Positions 6,321-11,785 of a stretch of 13,078 nt of DNA are shown here, in pieces. A model generated the notes under the pieces. The model was not told where the DNA came from, made no database searches, and was given only the letters and a program-made list of their open reading frames with translations. This DNA is from an archaeon. GTDB taxonomy: Archaea; Nanobdellota; Nanobdellia; Pacearchaeales; GW2011-AR1. Position numbers and translations under genes: made by a program. The stretch is from assembly GCA_025453475.1 (NCBI GenBank), contig JALOQH010000028.1:1-13078 (forward strand), read 5' to 3'. Position 1 is the stretch's first letter, and each line of letters starts with the position of its first letter.

Positions 6321-7064
6321 TTACTTCTTGGCTGCAGGCTTGGCTGCGGGTTTGGATTCTGCTTTTGCCGGCGCTGCTCCAGGTGCTGCTGCGGCTGGCG
6401 CTCCGGCTGCCGGCGCTGCTCCAGGTGCTGCTGCTCCTGGCGCTCCAGGTGCTGCTGCGGCTGCTGCCTTGGCTGCTTCTTCTGCTGCCTTGGCTTCCTC
6501 ACGAGCTTTCTTCTCCTTCTCCTGCCTGGCTTTCACAACTGCAAAATGCTCTGCGCGCTTCAACATTGCCCCCGCAGACGGCTCTGTTGATTCATTCTTG
6601 ATTTCGCTGTCATAAACTCCTGCGTCTATGTCATTTTCAATTTCCTTTGCTTCCTTATTGTCAATTAAAACTCCCAAGGAGACGCAGGTTCCAACAACAA
6701 GTTTTACTGCTTTTCTCAAATCTTTTGCGAGGAGGTTTGGAAGCTTTGTCTTTGCGACAAAAACAACCCTTTCAAATGGAATATTCCCTGCCTTGAATGT
6801 CTTTGGCTCTCCTGAGCCTTTCTCCAATCCGAGTTCTTTCTTGACAAGCTCTGCGACAGGAGGCGAAGAAACTTTTATCTTGTAGGTTTTTGTTTTTGGG
6901 TCAACATCAAGCTCTACTGGGACTTTCATTCCTGCAAATCCCTTTGTTGCCTCATTAACATCTGAGATAACCTTTCCGAGATTTATGCCCATTGGACCAA
7001 GCTGCTGCGATACTGCCGGGCCTGGCGCCATTTTTCCACCGTCAACAATTAATTTTACCAGCAT
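6321..7064 (-). CDS. rpl11: Large-subunit ribosomal protein uL11 with long Ala/Pro-rich C-terminal extension
   Basis: 247 residues from ATG 7064, which follows the Spt5 stop by one base and has GGGAA just upstream; an ATG 18 nt further up would add six residues not seen in the family. Residues 1-157 are typical uL11: the N-terminal domain (LIVDGGKMAPGPAVSQQLGPMGIN), the linker, and the rRNA-binding C-terminal domain ending in GVYDSEI. uL11 forms the base of the GTPase stalk. Archaeal uL11 is usually about 160 residues; here about 90 more follow, first a charged Lys/Glu/Ala helix (165-200), then an Ala-Pro-Gly linker (203-233), ending in Lys/Ala/Pro. Part of the linker arises from a 42-bp tandem repeat. 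Confidence 0.93.
   Translation of the reverse strand: MLVKLIVDGGKMAPGPAVSQQLGPMGINLGKVISDVNEATKGFAGMKVPVELDVDPKTKTYKIKVSSPPVAELVKKELGLEKGSGEPKTFKAGNIPFERVVFVAKTKLPNLLAKDLRKAVKLVVGTCVSLGVLIDNKEAKEIENDIDAGVYDSEIKNESTEPSAGAMLKRAEHFAVVKARQEKEKKAREEAKAAEEAAKAAAAAAPGAPGAAAPGAAPAAGAPAAAAPGAAPAKAESKPAAKPAAKK
6368..6451. repeat. 42-bp tandem repeat inside the uL11 tail
   Basis: Unit one starts at 6368 and unit two at 6410; both begin CCGGCGCTGCTCCAGGTGCT and agree at most positions before the second drifts. In protein terms each unit is 14 residues of Ala/Pro/Gly. The high GC content of this stretch stands out against the AT-rich surroundings, and the exact multiple of three has kept the frame. Confidence 0.8.
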
Positions 7065-7065
7065 A

Positions 7066-7518
7066 TTAAATTCCCAAGTCATCGGAAGACTCTTCTGAAG
7101 ATTCTGATTTCTTGTCAGACTCTTCGGCTTTATCTTCCCTGCGAATGACTTTCACATTATCCATTTTTATAGTTAACGGTATTGGAACAGAAGCTCCAAG
7201 AAGCGAGACAACAACTTCTCCCTTTGTTTTATCGACTCTTGTGACCTTGGCTTTTTCTCCCTTGAATGTCTGCCCAATCATCTCGACTATGTCTCCGACC
7301 TCTATCCTGAAGTCCTCGACTTTAGGCTCAAGCATTGCTCGGATTTCCTCGTAGCTCAATGTCTTTCCAATTATCCCTTTAATATATGGAAGGTTAAAAA
7401 CAGATTCTTCGGCAGACTCTCTGTCTGCTGCCTCAAGTATAATATAACCTCTCAAGCCATGAGGGCGGACAACTGAGAAAACGCTAAGCTGTTTTTTCGT
7501 GGCTCTTTCAGAAACCAT
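7066..7518 (-). CDS. spt5: Transcription elongation factor Spt5, N-terminally short
   Basis: 150 residues. Residues 1-66 are an NGN domain (LSVFSVVRPHGLRGYIILEA, then FNLPYIKGIIGKT and EEIRAMLEP), and 72-122 a KOW domain (IEVGDIVEMIGQTFKGEKAKV ... SVPIPLTIKMDNVKVI). The tail 127-150 is Ser/Glu/Asp-rich. Spt5 pairs with Spt4 and holds RNA polymerase closed for processive elongation. The first strand and part of the first helix of NGN (about 17-20 residues in other archaea) are missing. In-frame codons before the ATG (AAA GCG CTG GAA, K-A-L-E) still fit the family helix, but a TGA and the TAA of the upstream gene follow immediately. The gene lies 1 nt before uL11, the usual archaeal order. Confidence 0.9.
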   Translation of the reverse strand: MVSERATKKQLSVFSVVRPHGLRGYIILEAADRESAEESVFNLPYIKGIIGKTLSYEEIRAMLEPKVEDFRIEVGDIVEMIGQTFKGEKAKVTRVDKTKGEVVVSLLGASVPIPLTIKMDNVKVIRREDKAEESDKKSESSEESSDDLGI

Positions 7519-7533
7519 TTCCAGCGCTTTTCA

Positions 7534-7986
7534 TTATTGCGCTGTGTCTAATTTAATGAGATATTCTTTTATTCTTTCGATTATCTGAGGGACAAGGAAT
7601 TTCTCGATTTTAGTTGTGAAAATTTCGTGAATCGAGGAGAATTCTGACATTCGGTATTTGTTCTCAAATTTTTCAACAAGCATTGCATCTCTCAATCTTT
7701 TTAACTGACGGCGGATATTGCTCTCGGCAAGCCCTTTTGCGTCAAGGGAATTCTGCTTTCTCAGTGCATCGACTTTATCCCTTATCTCAAATGAAGAAAG
7801 AGGGGCTTTCTGCTTTCTTGCTTCTTCGAGAACGAGAAGAATATCCACAATTATATCCCTGGAATCTCCGGGCTGCAGCAAGCCGAGAGAGAGGCAGATT
7901 TTTCTCACAATCTCCCTTTTCTGGGTATCATATGGCTTCTCATATTTTCTGAGAGTTATCTCACCAAGAGGCACGTCTTTCACCAT
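7534..7986 (-). CDS. Winged-helix (HTH) protein, putative transcription regulator
   Basis: 150 residues, no cysteine pairs or membrane helices. The central part (about 45-112) reads as a winged helix: helix IIVDILLVLEEARKQ, helix SSFEIRDKVDALRK, recognition-type helix GLAESNIRRQLKRLRDAMLVE, then a wing strand (KFENKYRMSE). A C-terminal helix pair (122-147) may mediate dimerisation. The N-terminus (GEITLRKYEKPYD) is Arg/Lys/Tyr-rich. It is the first gene of the operon with Spt5 and uL11, taking the place where archaea usually have secE. Its promoter gives a leaderless mRNA shared back-to-back with the gene at 8038. I believe similar proteins recur in small archaea, but the target is unknown. 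Confidence 0.8.
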   Translation of the reverse strand: MVKDVPLGEITLRKYEKPYDTQKREIVRKICLSLGLLQPGDSRDIIVDILLVLEEARKQKAPLSSFEIRDKVDALRKQNSLDAKGLAESNIRRQLKRLRDAMLVEKFENKYRMSEFSSIHEIFTTKIEKFLVPQIIERIKEYLIKLDTAQ

Positions 7987-8008
7987 TATTATTAGAGAAT
8001 AATAATAG

Positions 8009-8014
8009 TTATAA
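8009..8014. promoter_or_regulatory. Shared palindromic TATA box for two divergent leaderless genes
   Basis: A self-complementary TTATAA is centred 25.5 nt before the minus-strand start (7986) and 26.5 nt before the plus-strand start (8038). Both distances equal the TATA-to-start spacing in archaea, so one element could drive both genes as leaderless mRNAs. An inverted repeat CTTCTT-GA-AAGAAG (8021-8034) sits between it and the plus-strand start. Confidence 0.6.
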
Positions 8015-8037
8015 AGCTAACTTCTTGAAAGAAGAAT

Positions 8038-8409
8038 ATGATGTCAGAAGCACTTACCAAGGCGTTGGCAAATTTTAATGCTCAATCCGGAGTGATGTAT
8101 CGGGTTGCTAGTGAGATTAAAGCAGAGTCTGTAGCAGCTCTGGAACAACCAAAACAGATAAAGCTGGGTGAGCTGGGAATGGGGGAACAAGTTTTCTCTT
8201 TGGATTTGGATAAAGCTGAAAGATACATTTGTGGAACAGGCGTTGTTGGAGATAACCTGACAACTTACGATTTCTGTGCAGCTCATGCATCATGCAGATT
8301 TAACAAGACATGCCCAACTGCAGATATAACGAGGGGACGTTTGGAAATATTAAGGCAATTAGAAGAGAATCCAGCAGAGAGAACATACCTGGGGGAGGCT
8401 AGAAGATAA
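8038..8409 (+). CDS. Hypothetical protein with four cysteines
   Basis: 123 residues. The first 45 are helical, Ala/Glu-rich. The C-terminal half has four cysteines (about 65, 80, 86, 92) in C-x14-C-x5-C-x5-C spacing within YICGTG ... YDFCAAHASCRFNKTC, followed by a helix (RGRLEILRQLEENP). The spacing could hold a zinc ion or an Fe-S cluster, though it matches no motif I recognise. ATG 8038 is adjacent to a second ATG (8041); given the TATA position either may serve in a leaderless mRNA. It is followed after one base by the next gene, so the two are an operon. Function unknown. Confidence 0.78.
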   Translation: MMSEALTKALANFNAQSGVMYRVASEIKAESVAALEQPKQIKLGELGMGEQVFSLDLDKAERYICGTGVVGDNLTTYDFCAAHASCRFNKTCPTADITRGRLEILRQLEENPAERTYLGEARR

Positions 8410-8410
8410 A

Positions 8411-8764
8411 ATGGAGCTCGTTGCATTTCTCGGAAAGGACAGGGAGACATGGGGGCAGGTTAATGCGCTGATTAACAGATTTGAATGGGAGAAAGTCATA
8501 GTCCTCAAGAACAAGGACACAGAAGATTTTGTCTCTTCCAAAGAGGTGGATTGCATCCAGTTTAATACAGAAAAGCCGCTTCTTGAGCTCAAGAAGGATA
8601 TTATGGACAAAATAAGGGGGAAGCTCAGCGGTTTTGAAGCTGCGCTTTCAATTGCGTCCGGGAATGGCAAGGAGCACATGGCTTTAATTTCTGCATTATT
8701 GAGCATTCCTGTCGGAATAAGGCTTGTTGTTTATACGAAAGAAGGCGTTGAATTTATTAACTGA
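8411..8764 (+). CDS. Hypothetical small Rossmann-like protein (CARF-like character)
   Basis: 117 residues in an alternating strand-helix pattern: strand MELVAFLGKD, helix WGQVNALINRF, strand KVIVLKN, a beta segment VDCIQFN, helix LLELKKDIMDKIRGKL, strand EAALSIASGNGKEHMALISALLSI, and strand GIRLVVYT. The SIASGNGKEHMALISALL stretch, a strand with Gly-rich turn running into a hydrophobic helix, recalls the ligand-binding turn of CARF/Csm6-type Rossmann domains (the GGTK-type turn), but the usual Thr is not present. The start abuts the upstream stop by one base. It converges on the site-2 protease gene with 2 nt between stops. No effector domain is attached. The CARF comparison is from pattern only. 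Confidence 0.78.
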   Translation: MELVAFLGKDRETWGQVNALINRFEWEKVIVLKNKDTEDFVSSKEVDCIQFNTEKPLLELKKDIMDKIRGKLSGFEAALSIASGNGKEHMALISALLSIPVGIRLVVYTKEGVEFIN

Positions 8765-8766
8765 TT

Positions 8767-10146
8767 TTAGAAGAGAGTTAGAGCCCATTTCAGCATCATC
8801 ACTATCAAAAGCGCAAGCAGAATATATGTTGAGAGGCGGAATGCCCATTCTCCGATTTTCCTGCTCTTTGTTGCTCCCCAAACTGCGAGGAAGAAGAATC
8901 TGCCTCCGTCGAATATTCCGACAGGGAGCATGTTCATCAGAGCAACAGAGAGGCAGATTAAGACAAGCCACCACAGCAAATCATATATGAAGATGCCAAG
9001 GTCGCCGATTCTCGACTCATAATATATAATTGGGTTCTTTATATTCGCAATTATCTTATAGATTTTCCCGAAAAAGCCGGAATAGGCTGGCGGAGCGATT
9101 CCTATGCCAAGGAATGCGTGTCCGTTCTTATTTGCAAGAGTTATCTCGTATTCGGTTATATCTTTGGAAGAGTTGATTGTACTGATGGTTACGCTATCTC
9201 CGGGCGTGTAAGAGTTAAGAGTTTGATTAAGCACATCATAGGAAGTTATTTTCTTTCCGTCAATTTCTGAAATTGCACCCTGCAGCCTTGCATTAAATGC
9301 GGGCGAGTCATCAAACCCAGCTATCTGCAGATTCTGTCTGCTGTTTATTGCATCGAGAGCAGAAGAGCTTCCGAAAAAGGTTTTGTTATCGAAGGTTGTT
9401 ATCTTTGTCATGTTTATTCCGTCAAAGGCAAACAGCGACGCAGAGGCAATTGTTGTTGTGTTAATCATCTCCCCGGCATATGTATTGAAATTAACGCCTG
9501 CAGGTGTGAAAGCCAGGGAGAAGAAAGCCCATAGCAAAAGAGTGAAGAGGACTGTGCAGAGAAGATTGGCGAATGTGCCTGCTGCAAGAACAGACATCTG
9601 CGCAAACTTGGAAGATTTCTGCATCTGCTTGTCGTCCTGCTCTACAAATGCTGCAAGGAAAGGACCCAAAAAGCCGAAGCCGGTTGATTTTATTCTTATT
9701 TTATTTAATCTTGCAAAAATGCCATGCGCGAATTCGTGGGGAATCGCTATGATTGCAATTATTATAATCCAATATGTAAAATAGAACGGAGGCAGGAAGC
9801 TTATCTTGAACAAACTTGGAAGATAGGGAATAAGGGGCATTATCACCGGAATTTTCAGGGTTTTTGCAATAACCGGGGAGGAGATGTAGATGATTGCAAA
9901 TTTAATAAGAAAGTAAAGAATGAGAAACATCAGCACAAATCCTGAGAGGATTACAACATATTGGAGAGATTTTAACAATCTGGGAAATCTTTTTGTAAAT
10001 GATTCTATGAAACGGATTCCGACTTTTGTCCGATAGAGGTAGAGCAAGCCATCGCGCTTGAGGTTGTGCCTTCTTTGATAGAGAAAGAGCACGACAAATA
10101 AGCTGAAAACTACGAGAAAAGTTATGTCATACAGGATGAATTTCAT
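8767..10146 (-). CDS. Site-2 protease-type intramembrane zinc metalloprotease (M50)
   Basis: 459 residues with about seven membrane helices. The zinc-binding HEFAH motif is at 137-141 inside a helix, and the third ligand lies in the motif NMLPVGIFDGG at about 405-415; both are hallmarks of S2P/RseP. Residues about 270-350 form a PDZ-like domain (FDDSPAFNARLQGAISEIDGKKI), and the segment after the HEFAH helix (STGFGFLGPFLAAFVE) is the typical membrane-reentrant loop. S2P enzymes cut transmembrane substrates to release regulators or clear signal peptides. It is 7 nt downstream of eL40 and is thus in the aIF5A-eL40 operon, an unusual partner. Length fits the archaeal family. Substrate unknown. 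Confidence 0.93.
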   Translation of the reverse strand: MKFILYDITFLVVFSLFVVLFLYQRRHNLKRDGLLYLYRTKVGIRFIESFTKRFPRLLKSLQYVVILSGFVLMFLILYFLIKFAIIYISSPVIAKTLKIPVIMPLIPYLPSLFKISFLPPFYFTYWIIIIAIIAIPHEFAHGIFARLNKIRIKSTGFGFLGPFLAAFVEQDDKQMQKSSKFAQMSVLAAGTFANLLCTVLFTLLLWAFFSLAFTPAGVNFNTYAGEMINTTTIASASLFAFDGINMTKITTFDNKTFFGSSSALDAINSRQNLQIAGFDDSPAFNARLQGAISEIDGKKITSYDVLNQTLNSYTPGDSVTISTINSSKDITEYEITLANKNGHAFLGIGIAPPAYSGFFGKIYKIIANIKNPIIYYESRIGDLGIFIYDLLWWLVLICLSVALMNMLPVGIFDGGRFFFLAVWGATKSRKIGEWAFRLSTYILLALLIVMMLKWALTLF

Positions 10147-10153
10147 TAGCTAC

Positions 10154-10318
10154 CTACTTTTTCTTTACAGGCCTGAAAGCATGGCGTCCGCATCTTGGGC
10201 ACCTTATCTTGCCTGCGAGTATTCTTACCATCTGGGTCCTTATCTTCTTATTGCAGTCCCTGCAGATAAAAACATTTCCGAACATTCTTGTCTGAGCGAC
10301 AGGTATTTTGGTAGCCAT
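10154..10318 (-). CDS. rpl40e: Large-subunit ribosomal protein eL40
   Basis: 54 residues: MATKIPVAQTRMFGNVFICRDC, then KIRCPRCGRHAFRPVKKK. The two CxxC pairs (19/22 and 40/43) form the complete zinc ribbon, and the Lys/Arg-rich ends are typical of archaeal eL40. The start ATG overlaps the aIF5A stop by one base (TAATG), implying translational coupling. The gene is too short for ordinary ORF cut-offs and easily missed. Next downstream is the site-2 protease. Confidence 0.9.
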   Translation of the reverse strand: MATKIPVAQTRMFGNVFICRDCNKKIRTQMVRILAGKIRCPRCGRHAFRPVKKK

Positions 10319-10707
10319 TAGAATACCCTCATGATTATTCTCTTGCCTTCAATGTCCCAGTATTCGACCTGCTTCTCCGGCGCGAGCTGTTCTTTAAGTT
10401 CTTGAAGATAAGGCAGGTCTATTGTTTCGTAGGACTCCAAATCCATAACAGACGCGGAGGTGTCAGAGACAGAAAGAACCTGGGCTTTTTTCTTTTCAAC
10501 CATCGGAACATCGAATTTTTCTGCACCGGGACAGGCGAGAACCTTCTTATTTCCAGTAATCAGATTTATCGCTTCAATCCTGCACTTTGATGCGCCGTGC
10601 TTGCCTGACTTGCTGATATCATTGCTTCTTACGTTATATGCGTCGCCATCAATAAGTATTGTTGTGCCTGGTTTGGCGTCGTGCGCGGTTATAATTCTCA
10701 AAACCAT
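10318..10707 (-). CDS. eif5A: Translation initiation factor aIF5A
   Basis: 129 residues in the two-domain aIF5A layout: an SH3-like N-terminal half and an OB-fold C-terminal half (VLSVSDTSASVMDLESYETIDLP). The hypusine loop SKSGKHGASKCR is intact, with Lys36 as the modified residue. aIF5A binds stalled ribosomes and aids peptide-bond formation, for example at proline stretches. It is the first gene of the operon with eL40 and a site-2 protease. Its promoter yields a leaderless mRNA, divergent from the FKBP gene. Length is normal (about 130). Confidence 0.95.
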   Translation of the reverse strand: MVLRIITAHDAKPGTTILIDGDAYNVRSNDISKSGKHGASKCRIEAINLITGNKKVLACPGAEKFDVPMVEKKKAQVLSVSDTSASVMDLESYETIDLPYLQELKEQLAPEKQVEYWDIEGKRIIMRVF

Positions 10708-10729
10708 AACCCTTAGATAAAAAATAGAT

Positions 10730-10735
10730 TTATAA
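10730..10735 (-). promoter_or_regulatory. TATA box for aIF5A
   Basis: TTATAA, within TTTATAAA context, is centred 25.5 nt before the aIF5A start, indicating leaderless transcription. It lies about 38 bp from the oppositely oriented FKBP promoter. Confidence 0.65.
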
Positions 10736-10766
10736 AGATTTGCTTATGCAAGGGATTATACCAAGA

Positions 10767-10774
10767 TTTTTAAA
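10767..10774 (+). promoter_or_regulatory. TATA box for the FKBP gene
   Basis: TTTTTAAA is centred 25.5 nt before ATG 10796, so the transcript should start at the ATG with no leader. Confidence 0.6.
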
Positions 10775-10795
10775 CTAACCTTCTCAAAGAAAAAT

Positions 10796-11488
10796 ATGGA
10801 AACAGTAAATAAAAAGGATTTTGTTGAACTGAAGTTCACCGGATTTACAAATGGGAATATCTTTGATTCGAATGTTGAGGAAGACCTGAAGAAGATTGAT
10901 CCTAAGGGAAAACCGCGCCCGCTGATAATCTGCGCTGGCGAGGGCATGGTTGTTGCTGGGCTGGACAATGCTCTTGAGGGCAAGGAGATAGGAAAGCAGT
11001 ATGAAGTAAGCATACCTGCCAAAGAGGGTTTCGGCGAGAGAAGAAGGGATTTGGTGAAAACAATACCCCTGAAGATATTTACTGAGCAGAAAATCAATCC
11101 GTATGCTGGAATGGTTCTTGCGATGGATAATTCACTTGCAAAAGTCATAACTGTTTCTGGCGCAAGGGTAATGACCGACTTCAACAATCCTCTTGCCGGG
11201 AAGGATTTGGTTTACAAGTTCACTATAACAAGAAAATTGACAGATGACAGGGAAAAGGCAACAGCGCTCTTCTCGTTTGTCTTCAGATTTGTTCCAGAAT
11301 TTGAAATCAAGGAAGATAAAATAATTATCTCCGGACCAAAACCACTCGAATATTACGTGAATGCGTTTAAGGATAAGTTCAGGGATTTGCTCGGGAAAGA
11401 GCTTGGTTTTGTTCTTAAGGAAGAGAAGAAAGAGGGAAAAGAAGTTAATGCGAAGGAAAATAAGCCTTCGGAAGAGTCTCAGGAATAA
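10796..11488 (+). CDS. FKBP-type peptidyl-prolyl cis-trans isomerase, long archaeal type
   Basis: 230 residues. The FKBP core spans about 1-90 and 130-150, with V-E-L-K-F-T-G-F near the start, FDSN at 23-26, the pocket segment CAGEGMVVAGLDNALEGKEIG at 46-66, and a return strand DFNNPLAGKDLVYKFTI at about 127-143. An insert-in-flap domain (90-125) makes it SlyD/FKBP26-like, so it should have chaperone as well as isomerase activity. An additional C-terminal domain (about 155-205) and a Lys/Glu-rich tail follow. It is divergent from aIF5A and has its own leaderless promoter. A T6 run at 11515-11520 just past the stop could aid termination. Confidence 0.93.
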   Translation: METVNKKDFVELKFTGFTNGNIFDSNVEEDLKKIDPKGKPRPLIICAGEGMVVAGLDNALEGKEIGKQYEVSIPAKEGFGERRRDLVKTIPLKIFTEQKINPYAGMVLAMDNSLAKVITVSGARVMTDFNNPLAGKDLVYKFTITRKLTDDREKATALFSFVFRFVPEFEIKEDKIIISGPKPLEYYVNAFKDKFRDLLGKELGFVLKEEKKEGKEVNAKENKPSEESQE

Positions 11489-11642
11489 TCAGGACATAGC
11501 CCGGAAAGGGAGAGTTTTTTCTGGAATCCTCAGCTTGCTTAATATCCTCGTCCGTTCTTGCTCTTTGAATCGTTCCTTGCACGAACAATGATTTGTGTTC
11601 GGGATAAGTTGCATTCCACAATCTTCTTTCCAATTTTGCCAT
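11445..11642 (-). CDS. Doubtful small ORF under a palindromic promoter
   Basis: 65 residues (MAKLERRLWNATYPEHKSLF ... VLIIPETLP), mixed and protein-like rather than low complexity. A TATA-like AT-rich box at about 11664-11671 is centred 26 nt before the start, inside a perfect palindrome, which fits a regulated leaderless gene. Against it: the 3' end overlaps the FKBP gene by 44 bp on the other strand, the stop lies in sequence already constrained by FKBP, and I recognise no family. It otherwise would be an empty 297-bp spacer between FKBP and FtsZ. Confidence 0.35.
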   Translation of the reverse strand: MAKLERRLWNATYPEHKSLFVQGTIQRARTDEDIKQAEDSRKNSPFPGYVLIIPETLPKAYFPSH

Positions 11643-11651
11643 AAACTATTG

Positions 11652-11675
11652 AATGATTAAATCTATTTAATCATT
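11652..11675. repeat. Perfect 24-bp palindrome, likely operator
   Basis: Arms AATGATTAAAT (11652-11662) and ATTTAATCATT (11665-11675) are perfect inverted copies separated by CT. The element covers the TATA-like box of the small minus-strand ORF and lies about 75 bp before the FtsZ TATA box. A two-fold symmetric site of this size is typical of a dimeric regulator, although part of the signal could be chance in AT-rich DNA. Confidence 0.6.
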
Positions 11676-11712
11676 GTTGTTTAATTTACTGAGGAATCTT
11701 AATTTCTCCGTC

Positions 11713-11738
11713 CAGAAAACAGAGAGTGTTGTTTTCTG
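11713..11738. repeat. Inverted repeat upstream of the FtsZ TATA box
   Basis: CAGAAAAC (11713-11720) and GTTTTCTG (11731-11738) are 8-bp arms with a 10-bp spacer, ending 11 bp before the TATA box. The position suits an activator or operator site; alternatively it is a hairpin in any read-through RNA. Confidence 0.5.
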
Positions 11739-11749
11739 TATAATAATCC

Positions 11750-11757
11750 TTATAAAT
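11750..11757 (+). promoter_or_regulatory. FtsZ TATA box with inverted repeat at the start site
   Basis: TTATAAAT is centred about 32 nt before the FtsZ ATG, predicting transcription from about 11780 and a leader of about 6 nt. TTAAACA (11761-11767) and TGTTTAA (11773-11779) form a 7-bp inverted repeat between the TATA box and the predicted start, a classic position for an archaeal repressor that blocks polymerase recruitment. Confidence 0.6.
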
Positions 11758-11785
11758 GGATTAAACATGTTTTGTTTAACTTAAA

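Noticed and set aside
6308..6322. AAGCTT-TTT-AAGCTT repeat at the uL11 stop
   Set aside because: Each arm is itself a palindrome in AT-rich DNA and it overlaps the likely tRNA TATA box; not convincing as a separate element.
6231..6590. Cys/Gly-rich and Gln/Arg-rich open frames on both strands across the uL11 tail and tRNA
   Set aside because: They are alternative-frame readings of the GC-rich Ala/Pro codon repeat and run into the tRNA; uL11 explains the sequence.
11515..11520. T6 run after FKBP as a definite terminator
   Set aside because: Too short to call alone, and it lies inside the possible minus-strand ORF; mentioned only in the FKBP entry.
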